The notes under the pieces are model-generated. The model was given only the letters and a program-made list of their open reading frames with translations. It did no database searches and was not told the origin of the DNA. Shown here in pieces: positions 43,734 through 54,000 of a stretch of 64,000 nucleotides of DNA. This stretch comes from NORP240 sp965222175 (GTDB lineage: Bacteria > Pseudomonadota > Gammaproteobacteria > Pseudomonadales > Pseudohongiellaceae). The number at the start of each line of letters is the position of its first letter. Position 1 is the first letter of the stretch. The stretch covers positions 186,001 to 250,000 of the forward strand of contig OZ244938.1 of the NCBI GenBank assembly GCA_965222175.1, given 5' to 3'. Made by a program: the position numbers and the translations under genes.

Positions 43734-46154
43734 ATGGCATATATGCATATCGGAAAAGATTTTGTCCCACCCGACGTTCCCGGCAAGGTTACCGGTCGGA
43801 TCAAGTACGCCGAGGATTACTCCCGGGAAGGCATGGCCTACGTGCGCCTGCTCACCAGCCCGATTCCTCATGCCCGGGTGGTTGACATCGACCCCTCGGA
43901 AGCGCTGGCAATGGATGGCGTGTTCGGCATTCTGACCGCCGACGACGTGTATCCGGACGGCGAGGCCAACAGTACCGGTCTGAAGGTGCTGACCAACGAA
44001 CCCACCCTGATCGGCGAACCGATTCTGGCAGTGGCAGCGATTGACGAGAAGACAGCTGAAAATGCCCTGGAGCGCATCGCCGTCACCTTTGAGCGGCTGG
44101 ACTTTGTGCTGGATCCGCTGGAGAGTATGCAGCCCGGCGGGCCCGAAGCCTATAACGGTGGTAACAGCTTTGTGTTCCGCCAGGGCTTTGCCCGGTACGA
44201 ATGGTCCCGGGACCAGGTTACGGCATTCCGCAATGGCGCCGAGCCCACTGCGGAAGCCCAGTCCACCTGGGAATACGGTGATCTGGAAGCGGCCTTCGGT
44301 GCCTCAAGCGTCGTCTATGAAAGCACCTTCACTACAGCCGGCTACCCACACATGTCCATGGAGCCCCGCAGTGCCTTTGCCTACTGGGAAAACGGCAAGT
44401 GCTTCGTGCACGGCTCCTCCCAGAGCCTGTCACCGCTGGCAGAAGGGATGGCGCAGATTGTCGGCTGCCCCATTGAGGACTTTGTTTTCATCAACGAGGC
44501 CACCGGTGGTGGTTTCGGTCAGAAGGCCCGTCCCAACAGCATTCCCAGCATGGCCATCCCGGCGAAAATGTCGCAGAAGATCAATCGGCCGGTGATGATG
44601 CGCATCAGCCGCGAGGAAGAGGCGTTCATCGGTGGTGCCCGGGTGGGCTTTCAGGGCTGGATCAAGGCCGGCTTCAAGCCGGACGGCAGCATGGCGGCAC
44701 TGGATCTCTACATCATTCAGGACAACGGCGGCAAGGGCGGGGGTGGTGACCACTCCTCCGCAGCAGATGCCATCAGTATGCTCTACCAGACCGAAGCGGT
44801 GCGTTTCCGCGGTGCCGGAATCGGCACCAACACTGGCCATCGCGGCGCACAGCGTGGGCCGGGTCAGAATCAGATCGCGCCGATCATTGCGCCGATCCTG
44901 GATATGGCGGCTCAGGAGCTTGGCATGGACCGCCTGGAAATCCGCAAAGTCAATGCCGTTGAAAATGGCGACACCCACGGACCGCGTCGCAGTCCGGTCA
45001 CCAGCGCCTACATGCCAGAAGCCATTGCCATGGCGGAAGAGGCGTTCAATTACAACGAGCGTATAACCCGCAGCCGACAGCGTAACGGCAGCAAGATTAC
45101 CGGTATCGGCATCGGCCAGGGCTATCACGACGCCGGGCGCAGCGGCATGGACGGTATCGTCCGCCTGGCGCCGGACGGCCGGCTGAAGATTCACAGCGGC
45201 GTTGGTAACCTGGGCACGTATTCCTTCGCGTCAACCTCGCGGGCGGCTGCTGAAGTGCTGAAGATGGAGTGGGATCAGTGCGACGTGGTCACCGGTCGTA
45301 CCGACCGTCATGTGCCCATGACTTCACCCCAGGATGGCAGTAACTCGATATTCACCAATACCCGCACCAACTTCGGTGCTGCCCAGGATCTGCTGGCCAA
45401 GATGAAAGACATTGCCGCCATGGATCTTGGTGGACAGGCAGCGGATTACGATGTCGACGGCAGCCGGGTATTCCGCACCTCAAATCCCGGTGTGGGCATG
45501 AGCTACGCCGAAGTCGCCCAGCGCGGCGTGGAACTGGGTGGCCGCTTCAGTGGCCAGGAATATCCTGATGAGCTGGATGCGTTCACCAAGCTCTCGGTGG
45601 ATCGACTGGCAGGCACCGGGTTGCTGGGGGTTTTCAATGACCCCCGCCACGAGGGCACGCCGCCCGGTCTGTGCGTGGCCATGATGGAAATTGAACTGGA
45701 CACGGAAACCGGTAAATACGAAATCAAGGACCTGGTGAATTTTTCCGATTGCGGCACCATCGTTCACCCCCAGGGGCTGGACAATCAGCTGCGCGGAGGC
45801 GCCACCTGGGGCATCGGCCTGGCCGGCTACGAGCGGCATCTCTACGATCCGCAGAACGGCCTGCCCGCCAGTACCGGCTACTGGCAGGCCAAGGTGCCCA
45901 CCATCCTGGACACCCCGCCTCAGATGACCACTGGCGGCGTGGACCTGCCCGACCCGGAAAATCCGGTGGGTGCCCGCGGTGTCGGCGAGCCCGCCCAGGG
46001 TTCTGTGGCCGCAGCACTGGCATCGGCCCTGTGGGATGCTACAGAAGGCCACATGTTCAATACGGCGCCGGTTACCACAGATATGATCGTTAATCATTAC
46101 GCAGGGACTTCTGAAGCAGCGAAGCCTCTTGCCCAGAACAATTTCCGAGGTTGA
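43734..46154 (+). CDS. Xanthine dehydrogenase-family molybdopterin-binding subunit
   Basis: The 806-residue catalytic subunit has the N-terminal a/b hammerhead region, the molybdopterin motif GGGFGQK (EATGGGFGQKARP), GHRGAQRGPGQNQ, and the catalytic Glu in VGARGVGEPAQG near the C-terminus. It binds the molybdopterin cofactor and hydroxylates its substrate with water as oxygen source. It has no signal of its own and probably travels with the Tat-bearing small subunit. Aromatic heterocycles, aldehydes and purines are all possible substrates. Confidence 0.93.
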   Translation: MAYMHIGKDFVPPDVPGKVTGRIKYAEDYSREGMAYVRLLTSPIPHARVVDIDPSEALAMDGVFGILTADDVYPDGEANSTGLKVLTNEPTLIGEPILAVAAIDEKTAENALERIAVTFERLDFVLDPLESMQPGGPEAYNGGNSFVFRQGFARYEWSRDQVTAFRNGAEPTAEAQSTWEYGDLEAAFGASSVVYESTFTTAGYPHMSMEPRSAFAYWENGKCFVHGSSQSLSPLAEGMAQIVGCPIEDFVFINEATGGGFGQKARPNSIPSMAIPAKMSQKINRPVMMRISREEEAFIGGARVGFQGWIKAGFKPDGSMAALDLYIIQDNGGKGGGGDHSSAADAISMLYQTEAVRFRGAGIGTNTGHRGAQRGPGQNQIAPIIAPILDMAAQELGMDRLEIRKVNAVENGDTHGPRRSPVTSAYMPEAIAMAEEAFNYNERITRSRQRNGSKITGIGIGQGYHDAGRSGMDGIVRLAPDGRLKIHSGVGNLGTYSFASTSRAAAEVLKMEWDQCDVVTGRTDRHVPMTSPQDGSNSIFTNTRTNFGAAQDLLAKMKDIAAMDLGGQAADYDVDGSRVFRTSNPGVGMSYAEVAQRGVELGGRFSGQEYPDELDAFTKLSVDRLAGTGLLGVFNDPRHEGTPPGLCVAMMEIELDTETGKYEIKDLVNFSDCGTIVHPQGLDNQLRGGATWGIGLAGYERHLYDPQNGLPASTGYWQAKVPTILDTPPQMTTGGVDLPDPENPVGARGVGEPAQGSVAAALASALWDATEGHMFNTAPVTTDMIVNHYAGTSEAAKPLAQNNFRG

Positions 46155-46155
46155 T

Positions 46156-47151
46156 ATGGTAGCTACTACTCATGACGTAATGCCCGACATCGAACTTTAT
46201 CAGCCTACTGATGAAGCGAACGCGCTGGCGCTGGCATCGACCCTGGGCGACCAGGGCTGGCTGCTGGCGGGCGGCCAGGATACCTACGGCTGGCTGAAGG
46301 ACCGCAACAAGAGTCCTGCGGCGATGATCGAGCTGACCAAGATCGATGCCTGGAAGGGTGTCAGCGAAACCAGTAGCGGCATCGAAATTGGCGCGCTGAC
46401 GACACTGACCGAGATCGCCAATCACCCGCTGATTCAGTCCCGTTACGGCCTGCTGTCCACAGCCGCCGGCAAGGTGGCCAGCCCGCAGATCCGCAACGTC
46501 GGAACCCTGGGCGGAAACCTGGCCCAGGACGCGCGCTGCTGGTACTACCGTCGCGGCCTGGACTGCTATCGCGCCGGTGGCAATATCTGTTACGCCGATG
46601 CCCCGGAGAGTCTGAACCGTGAACATGCGTTGTTCGGTCAAAGCCGCTGCGTGGCGGTAAGCCCCTCCGATACCGCACCGGCACTGGTCGCCCTGGACGC
46701 AACCATGGTGATCAGCAGCGAAAACGGCCAGCGAACCGTGGCGGCGGAGGACTTTTTTGTCGGCCCCGCCCTGGACATCGAAAACATGACCATTTTGCGG
46801 CCGGGAGAAATCCTTACCGCGGTACGGATCCCGGATACCTGGGCTGATGCGGAGTTCTACTTTGAAAAAGTCGCTGACCGCAATGTCTGGGATTTTGCCC
46901 TGGTCAGCGTAGCTGCTGCCATCAGGGTTTCCGGTGATACCATCCAGGACGCGCGACTGGCCTGTGGCGCCGTGGAATGTGTACCCCGTCGTCTGACCGA
47001 CGTGGAGCGTGCTTTGCGAGGCCGACCGCGGAATGAAGACACTGCCAACCAGGTGGCCGCAATCGCCACCGAAGGTGCCCGTCCCTTGAACTACAATCAT
47101 TTCAAGGTGCCGCTGATGGAAAACCTGGTAAAGCGGGCAGTACGCGGGTAA
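46156..47151 (+). CDS. FAD-binding subunit with four-Cys insertion
   Basis: From the ATG at 46156 (GAGG just upstream, one base after the previous stop) the product has 331 residues. It contains the FAD-binding folds of CO dehydrogenase/xanthine dehydrogenase medium subunits (LLAGGQDTYGWLK, IRNVGTLGGNLAQDAR). Around residues 130-175 an insertion has four Cys (RCWYY, DCYR, NICY, SRCV). Such a loop holds an extra [4Fe-4S] cluster in the beta subunit of 4-hydroxybenzoyl-CoA reductase, so the same is inferred here. An in-frame ATG at 46129 overlaps the previous gene and is less likely. Confidence 0.9.
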   Translation: MVATTHDVMPDIELYQPTDEANALALASTLGDQGWLLAGGQDTYGWLKDRNKSPAAMIELTKIDAWKGVSETSSGIEIGALTTLTEIANHPLIQSRYGLLSTAAGKVASPQIRNVGTLGGNLAQDARCWYYRRGLDCYRAGGNICYADAPESLNREHALFGQSRCVAVSPSDTAPALVALDATMVISSENGQRTVAAEDFFVGPALDIENMTILRPGEILTAVRIPDTWADAEFYFEKVADRNVWDFALVSVAAAIRVSGDTIQDARLACGAVECVPRRLTDVERALRGRPRNEDTANQVAAIATEGARPLNYNHFKVPLMENLVKRAVRG

Positions 47152-47218
47152 CAACAACAACTGGAACCGTTGGTTTTTGGTATTTACTGAATAACAAGAA
47201 TGTTTAAGGGGAAGTAAC

Positions 47219-47986
47219 GTGGGTGAGATTGTTCGCTATAAGCGCGATGTTTGGGGTGAGGAAGTAATTCTCGGAGTCTCCTGGGATTTGCTCTGGGTCG
47301 TGGCCGTTGCGGTGCTGGTTTTATTGGCAGCACACGCCATCATCATGGCGGCACTCGCCAACAAGAAGATGGAAAAGCCTTCGGCGGAAGGTCGGCGGGT
47401 CAATCGCCACGAAGCCATTGACAGGGCATTCCACTGGATCATGGCGCTGTCCATCTTCGCCTTGATAATCACCGGTGTTGCGCCGATTCTCGGTTGGCGC
47501 ATCGCCTGGCTGAACATCCACTGGATTTCCGGCCTGATCCTGACTTTCGTTGTGGTCTTCCACATCGTTCGTTCCCTGTTCTGGCAGGATTTCAAGTCCA
47601 TGATTCTCAGCCCCAAAGACTTCGGTGAACCCTTTGATTCAACGCAGAAGCCGGGCAAGTATTCCTTCGAACAGAAGGGCATGCACTGGGCGGTTACCAT
47701 CGTCGCTGGTACGGTGATCATCACCGGTGTATTGCTGTTCATGCAGATCGATACACCATTCTGGGATCGCACCAACAGCATGGCGGAAAGCACACTGGGC
47801 CTGGTATTCCTTCTCCATGGACTTTCCACGCTGGCGCTTATCGCCCTGGCGGCAACCCATATCTATTTCGCTCTGCGGCCGGAAAAGCTGTTCTATACCC
47901 GATCAATGATCAAGGGCTGGATATCGGAAGAGGAGATGACAGCAAATCACGACACCACCAAGTGGTCACCCAAGGAAGCGGAATAA
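47219..47986 (+). CDS. Cytochrome b anchor subunit (formate dehydrogenase gamma-like)
   Basis: The 255-residue membrane protein starts at GTG after AAGGGGAAG. It has an N-terminal helix followed by a four-helix di-heme cytochrome b domain. Likely heme-ligating His sit in RAFHWIMA, NIHWISG, VVFHIVRS and AATHIYFA; KGMHWAVT adds another. Similar subunits link periplasmic dehydrogenases to the quinone pool. Its place directly after the molybdenum hydroxylase genes suggests the enzyme donates electrons to quinone via this protein. The C-terminus is charged and cytoplasmic looking. Confidence 0.85.
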   Translation: MGEIVRYKRDVWGEEVILGVSWDLLWVVAVAVLVLLAAHAIIMAALANKKMEKPSAEGRRVNRHEAIDRAFHWIMALSIFALIITGVAPILGWRIAWLNIHWISGLILTFVVVFHIVRSLFWQDFKSMILSPKDFGEPFDSTQKPGKYSFEQKGMHWAVTIVAGTVIITGVLLFMQIDTPFWDRTNSMAESTLGLVFLLHGLSTLALIALAATHIYFALRPEKLFYTRSMIKGWISEEEMTANHDTTKWSPKEAE

Positions 47987-48227
47987 CAGCAGGCAGATCA
48001 GGCGAGAGATCAAGCGCAAAAGTCTGACCGATGGACAGCGTTTTTGATCCGTTCTCCGGGTCCCGGCGGTGCCAGGTTGATCAGTTTGTCTCCGCCTTGC
48101 CGCTGAGCGGGATAGCAGACCGGCCATTGCAGGCAATTCTACGATAACAGGCAGGCCCGTTACGAGAGGCGAGTCCTCCAAAACCGAGTCCACCCAAAAC
48201 GACCACATAAAAAGCTCCATCACACAG

Positions 48228-48249
48228 AAACCCGCGGTCCGCGGGTTTT
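48228..48249 (+). terminator. Intrinsic terminator after the molybdenum hydroxylase operon
   Basis: AAACCCGC (48228-48235) pairs with GCGGGTTT (48241-48248) and is followed by a short T-rich stretch (TTCATTTATT). It is 240 bases after the cytochrome b stop and just before the next gene. Confidence 0.7.
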
Positions 48250-48284
48250 CATTTATTACTACCTTTCAATCGAGAAACTGTACA

Positions 48285-48683
48285 GTGATTAGCGACGACA
48301 TTGAAACCATCGAATCAGGCTACGAATTCCTGCTGGCCTACGCGGCCCAGGGGCGTCCTGCCGATCTCGAGGCCACGGGCCCAGGACCCCATGCACGACC
48401 AACCCTGGAAGGCATGTTGCAGGCCATGCAGAACCTGGTGAAGGAATTTTCCAACAGCGCAGACAGGTTCGAGCAGCTGATCGCCGACGACTGCAACAAG
48501 GCCGGCGCAGCACTGGGCTTTATTCTTGCCCAGGACAGGATAGGCTCTGAAATTGTCGACAACCTGAACGCATCCATTCACCTGCGGGCCGTTCTAACCG
48601 ATTTGTTTCTCTACGGCGAGGCTCGCGAACCTCTGGATAATGAACCGGAAGAGAAACCCATGTGGGAAGAAGCCAAGCGCTGA
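48285..48683 (+). CDS. Conserved-looking hypothetical protein (132 residues)
   Basis: The frame starts at GTG 48285, after the terminator. The product is helical and acidic, with DDIETIESGYEFLLAYAAQG at the front and a middle part predicted to form two or three amphipathic helices; no signal peptide or membrane segment. Composition is clearly protein-like, and the gene is isolated between two intergenic regions. I know no domain. There is no strong ribosome binding site before the GTG, so the start is uncertain. Confidence 0.6.
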   Translation: MISDDIETIESGYEFLLAYAAQGRPADLEATGPGPHARPTLEGMLQAMQNLVKEFSNSADRFEQLIADDCNKAGAALGFILAQDRIGSEIVDNLNASIHLRAVLTDLFLYGEAREPLDNEPEEKPMWEEAKR

Positions 48684-48799
48684 TCTGTTTACCGGCAGGC
48701 TGTCAACGGGATGAAGATGTCGCGGCACTTCATCCCGTTTTTACGAGTACAACAGACTGACGCTGGCAGAGTCTCAACAGCACAGACAGGGTAAAACCC

Positions 48800-49801
48800 A
48801 TGCGTTGGCCTCCCAGACTTGAACTCGCTAGAACCCCTACACCGTTAACGCGACTGGATCGGTTTTCCCAGCGCTTCGCCGACGTTGATATCTGGGTCAA
48901 GCACGATGAATTGACCGGACTGGAACTGTCCGGCAACAAGGTGCGTAAACTTGAATTCAGTATCGCCCAGGCCCGGCAGGAAGGTTGCGACACCCTGATT
49001 ACCTGCGGTGGCGTCCAGTCCAATCATTGTCGTGCCACGGCAATTCTCGGTGCGCGACTTGGCATGAACGTGCATCTGCTGTTACGCGGCGAAAAGCCGG
49101 ATACCGCCGACGGTAACCTGTTGCTGGACTATCTTGCCGGTGCCCGGATCACCTATATTCCGGTAAAGCGCTGGTCAGGACACGAGAAGATCGCCCGGGA
49201 TCTGCAGCAGGACTGCCGGGCCCGGGGATCCAGGGGGTTTTATATTCCCGTGGGTGCCAGCGATGAAGTCGGTTTATGGGGCTATGTCGCCGCCTGCGAG
49301 GAGCTTCGGAAAGATTTTGATCGCCAGCAGATTGATCCTGACTACATCGTGGTTGCCACCGGCTCCGGCGGAACCCAGGGTGGGCTTATCGCAGGACGCG
49401 AGCTGTTCGATATCCGGGCCCGGATTGCCGCGGTGAATGTCTGTGATGATGAGCAGTATTTCCATAACAAGATCAGCCGCGACCTGGCCCTGTGGCAATC
49501 CCGTTACGGCATCGAACTGGACATCGACGGGCTGCGTATAACCACCCTGGACGGCTTCGTGGGACCGGGTTACGGTGAGGCTGGCGCCGAGGTTTTTTCC
49601 ACCATCGCCGAACTGGCCCGCCTGGAAGGGCTGTTCCTCGATCCGGTCTATACAGGTAAAGCGTTCCATGGCATGGTTACTGAGCTGGAAAAAGCGCAAC
49701 AAGGGCTGCCAACCCGCCTGCCTGATGCCCGAAGGGTGGTATTCATTCACACCGGCGGATTGTTCGGGCTTTTTCCTCAGAAGCTGGCGTTCAATCACTG
49801 A
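48800..49801 (+). CDS. PLP-dependent D-cysteine desulfhydrase / ACC deaminase family enzyme
   Basis: The 333-residue protein is a fold-type II PLP enzyme with LELARTPTPLTRLDRFS at the N-terminus, the PLP Lys47 in SGNKVRKLEF, and the glycine-rich GSGGTQGGL cofactor loop. DcyD (D-cysteine to pyruvate, H2S, ammonia) and ACC deaminase share all these features; the motifs seen favour the D-cysteine type, but assay would decide. It is cytoplasmic. About 38 bases separate it from the propeller gene on the same strand. Confidence 0.88.
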   Translation: MRWPPRLELARTPTPLTRLDRFSQRFADVDIWVKHDELTGLELSGNKVRKLEFSIAQARQEGCDTLITCGGVQSNHCRATAILGARLGMNVHLLLRGEKPDTADGNLLLDYLAGARITYIPVKRWSGHEKIARDLQQDCRARGSRGFYIPVGASDEVGLWGYVAACEELRKDFDRQQIDPDYIVVATGSGGTQGGLIAGRELFDIRARIAAVNVCDDEQYFHNKISRDLALWQSRYGIELDIDGLRITTLDGFVGPGYGEAGAEVFSTIAELARLEGLFLDPVYTGKAFHGMVTELEKAQQGLPTRLPDARRVVFIHTGGLFGLFPQKLAFNH

Positions 49802-49839
49802 AAGGCGCTGGCAACATTGAATCCGGGTATCCGGAATGG

Positions 49840-51072
49840 ATGGTGAACATGAATTTGCGTATCAAGAAGCTGATCTTGCCGTTGCTGACGGCACCGTTAC
49901 TACTTTCCTCCACTGGCGTGCAGGCCCAGGCCCCGGACGGTGCCAGTGGCGCCACGACCTACAGTGATGCCGCCCCGGAGGAACCGGCAGTGGACGGCTA
50001 CAGCGGTGCCACATCGAGTGACAGTGCCCTGCCCCAGGCCAGCGGCAATCTGGATGAGAACGAAGGCCTGCTGTTGACCAATACCCGACAGTTGATCACC
50101 GCGGGCAGGCGTTCGGGGGAAGGCTATTTCAGTGCCGACGGCAGCCAGTTCATCTATCAGAGCGAGATAGCCGGTGACAATCCTTTTTACCAGATATTTA
50201 TCAGGGATCTGGCTAGCGGCGTAACCAACAGGGTTTCGCCGGGAACCGGTCTGACTACCTGTGCCTGGATTCATCCTGACCTGGATCGGGTAATTTTCGC
50301 TTCAACCCACGAGGACCCCCAGGCGCGACGTAAACAGGCGGAAGAGATAGCTTTCCGCAACAGTGGTCAGGAGCGGGCCTATTCCTGGGACTATGATCGC
50401 TACTACGATATATACCAGGCCAATCCGGATGGCAGTGGCCTGGTGAATCTGACCAATGCACCCGGCTACGACGCCGAGGGCTCGTATTCACCTGACGGCA
50501 GCAAGATCCTGTTTGCCTCCAACCGGGAAGCCTACCAGCGACAGCTCAGCCAGGCGGAACAGAAGCTGTTCGAAGACGACAGTTCCTACTTTATGGACCT
50601 TTACATCATGAATGCCGATGGCAGTGATGTGCAACAGCTGACGTTCTCTCCCGGGTACGACGGCGGACCGTTTTTCAGTGCCGATGGCCAGAAGATAGTC
50701 TGGCGGCGTTTCAATCCGGACGGCAACAGCGCTGAAATCTGGACCATGGATGTGAACGGGACCAATCAGCGTCAGCTGACGGCGGAGTCCATGGTGTCAT
50801 GGGGGCCGTACTTCCATCCCAGCGGCGATTACATCATCTACTCCAGCAATGTCCTGGGACACGCCAATTTCGAACTGTTCATGGTCGATGTGAATGGTCT
50901 GAAGGACCCGGTCAGGGTGACCAACACGGCAGGTACCGATATCCTGCCGGTATTCTCACCGGACGGCGAAAAGCTGGCCTGGAGCAGTACCCGAACGTCC
51001 GACGGCAGTTCCCAGATATTTATGGCTGACTGGAACGATGAGTCAGCCCGGGAACTGCTGGGACTGGATTAG
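49840..51072 (+). CDS. Secreted TolB-like beta-propeller protein
   Basis: The 410-residue protein has a signal peptide (LILPLLTAPLLLSSTGVQAQ), a Gly/Ala/Ser-rich linker, and at least five PD40/WD40-like repeats: YFSADGSQFIYQSE, YSPDGSKILFASN, FFSADGQKIVWRR, YFHPSGDYIIYSSN and FSPDGEKLAWSST. These form a TolB-type propeller for protein or peptide contacts in the periplasm. It ends 21 bases before the M1-M28 peptidase gene and is surely in the same operon, so it may present substrates to that peptidase. Confidence 0.88.
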   Translation: MVNMNLRIKKLILPLLTAPLLLSSTGVQAQAPDGASGATTYSDAAPEEPAVDGYSGATSSDSALPQASGNLDENEGLLLTNTRQLITAGRRSGEGYFSADGSQFIYQSEIAGDNPFYQIFIRDLASGVTNRVSPGTGLTTCAWIHPDLDRVIFASTHEDPQARRKQAEEIAFRNSGQERAYSWDYDRYYDIYQANPDGSGLVNLTNAPGYDAEGSYSPDGSKILFASNREAYQRQLSQAEQKLFEDDSSYFMDLYIMNADGSDVQQLTFSPGYDGGPFFSADGQKIVWRRFNPDGNSAEIWTMDVNGTNQRQLTAESMVSWGPYFHPSGDYIIYSSNVLGHANFELFMVDVNGLKDPVRVTNTAGTDILPVFSPDGEKLAWSSTRTSDGSSQIFMADWNDESARELLGLD

Positions 51073-51093
51073 CGCAGACAGCCGGGGAGTACT

Positions 51094-54000
51094 ATGGACA
51101 GCCGACCACATTCTGTCACCAGGGTTTTTTACGCTGTACTTCTGATTGCCACCGCACTGTCAAGCCAGGCGCAGGATAATGACGTCGTTCATCACAGCCT
51201 GCGCGTGACTCTTGACCCCAAGGCAAATTACATCGCTGTCGAGGATACGATCACCCTGCCATCGACACTGAGCCGGGGGCAGGTTGAGTTTCTGCTCAAC
51301 GATCAACTGACCATCACCGACAGCTCAGCGGAGTACAGTACGTCGGGCCGCGGCGATTCGGCAACAGCTGTCGGTATCAACAGCACCGGGGCGGAAACCG
51401 CCGGTAGCAATCGCTTTACCCTGGTGGAAACCGGCGAATCGCCGGAAGTCCTGCAGCTACGGTACGAGGGCACGATATTCCAGCAGGCGCGACAGAACTC
51501 CGCCCAATATTCCCAGAGTTTTTCGGAAACCTCGGGCATTATCACCGAACAGGGTGTGTACCTTAACGGTGCCAGTCTCTGGGTGCCCAATTTCCAGCAC
51601 GGACTGGTCAGCTTCGAATTGCAGGTAGAGTTTACGCCGGACGCGGAAAACTGGACGGCGGTGAGCCAGGGTCGTGCCACCGGGGTTAACGCCTGGGCTG
51701 AGCCGCAGCCCATGGAGGAGATTTACCTCATTGCCGCCGAGTTTACCCACTACCAGGATGTCGCCGACGACGTGGACATGCTGGTCTATCTGCGCACACC
51801 GGATGCCAATCTGGCGGCCCGCTATCTCGACGCCACCCGGCGCTACCTGGCACTCTATGAGCCCCTGCTGGGAGACTATCCCTACGACAAATTCGCCCTG
51901 GTGGAAAATTTCTGGGAAACCGGTTATGGCATGCCGTCGTTTACCCTGCTCGGGTCGCAGATCATCCGCTTCCCATTTATTATCGATTCGTCCTACCCCC
52001 ATGAAATTCTCCATAACTGGTGGGGCAATGGTGTCTACCCTGATTACACCAGTGGCAACTGGAGCGAGGGACTCACGGCCTACCTGGCCGACCATCTGTT
52101 CCAGGAGATGAACGGGCTGGGCGCGGAATATCGCAAGGACAACCTGATCAGGTACCGCAACTACGTGGCGGGAGAAACTGATTTTCCCCTCACCGATTTC
52201 ACTTCCCGCACATCCGCTGCGTCCCAGGCCGTGGGGTATGGTAAGACGCTCATGATGTGGCACATGTTGCGTTTGAAAGTCGGTGACGAGCAGTTTATCG
52301 ATGCCCTGCGCAGTCTTTATGAAGAATACAGGTTCCAGCGTGCTGGATTTACCGAGATTGCTGCATTGTTTTCAAGTATTACCGGCCAGGATCTTCAACC
52401 GTTCTTCAACCAGTGGATAACCCGCGTCGGTGCGCCGCGGCTCGCGCTCGAGGTTGAAGAATCCGACGACGGTACCGGACACGTTGTCATCAGGCAGTTG
52501 CAGACCGACGGATCTTACCGACTGGAAGTGCCGGTTGCATTTTATTACGACAGCCAGAGCGAACCGCGGATCGTTCGGGTCGATGTAGCCGCCCGGGCAA
52601 CTGAGTTTACCGTTGAAGACTATGACAGTCTGCAGGCAGTAGTGGTTGATCCGTATTTCGATCTGTTCCGACAGCTCGACCGGGAGGAGATCCCACCGAC
52701 AATCGGCCAGCTGTTCGGCGCTGCCAGTATCGCCTTCGTCATTCCCCGGCAGGACCGGGAACACTGGATCCGGCTGGCCGAAGCCTTTTCCGCCGGTGTC
52801 GATGCCAGCCTGATCATGGCGGAGGACCTGGAGGAATTGCCGGGTGACCGCTCGGTATGGGTACTGGGACGGGACAATCCGTTTATCGATGCAGTGGCTG
52901 ACGGTGTCGCTCCCTACGATGCGCAGTTCGGGGAGTCCGGGCTGACGCTCACCGGCAGCCGGGTAGAGTACACGGATCGCAGTTCAGTCCTTACCGCCAG
53001 GCATCCGGGCAATGCTGACCTGGCCATCGGCTGGATACATGTCGACGACATGGTGGCAATGCCGGGAATGATCGAAAAGCTTCCCCACTATGGCAAATAT
53101 TCCTTCCTCAGTTTCGTCGGTGACGAACCTACCAACGATGTCAAAGGCAACTGGACCAGTCCGGATTCCCCCATGGTGTGGCTGGCTGACGATCTGCCAC
53201 CGGGCTATCAGCTGCCGGCACTGCCCGCCGTCGCGCCGCTGGCGGAACTGCCGCCCAAATACCTGCCGGGGAGCCTGCAACGCCACGTTGCGGCGCTGAC
53301 CGCCGAAGCCATGGGAGGACGCGGGATCGGCACGCCGGGTATCGACCTGGCGGCAGCCTACATTGCGGAGCAGTTTGAAGCGTCGGGCCTGCAGCCGGTA
53401 AACGGCTCCTATTTCCAGGAATGGCAGCACAGGTCTGCGGATTCCGGCGATCTGACCCTGCGTAATGTTGTCGGCTTGATCCCCGGCAGCGATCCCCGGC
53501 TGGCCGATGCGCCAGTCGTTATCGGGGCACACTATGATCACCTGGGTATCACCGCCGACGGAATGTATCCCGGCGCCGACGACAATGCTTCCGGGGCAGG
53601 TATTTTAATCGAGGTGGCAGCCCGGCTGGCCCGCTCCTTTACACCCCAACGGCCACTGCTGTTTGCTGCGTTTACCGGCGAGGAGGCCGGCCTGCTGGGA
53701 TCCCGATGGCTGGTAGAGAATCCGCCTCCACCTTTCCAGGCAGAACGACTCTTTGCCATGGTCAATATGGACGGGGTAGGGCGGCTGGAGGGCAGGGCGC
53801 TGCAGGTATTCGGTGCCGACAGCGCCTACGAGTGGCCGTTCATGGCCCAGGGGATCGGTTTCACCATCGGTGTGGACTCGACCCTGGCGGACAATGTGAT
53901 TGCCAGCAGCGACCATGTGCCGTTTCTCAATAACGGGATTCCGGCCATACACCTGTTCGCCGGTCCTCACGCTGACTACCATCGGCTCACGGATACCGCG

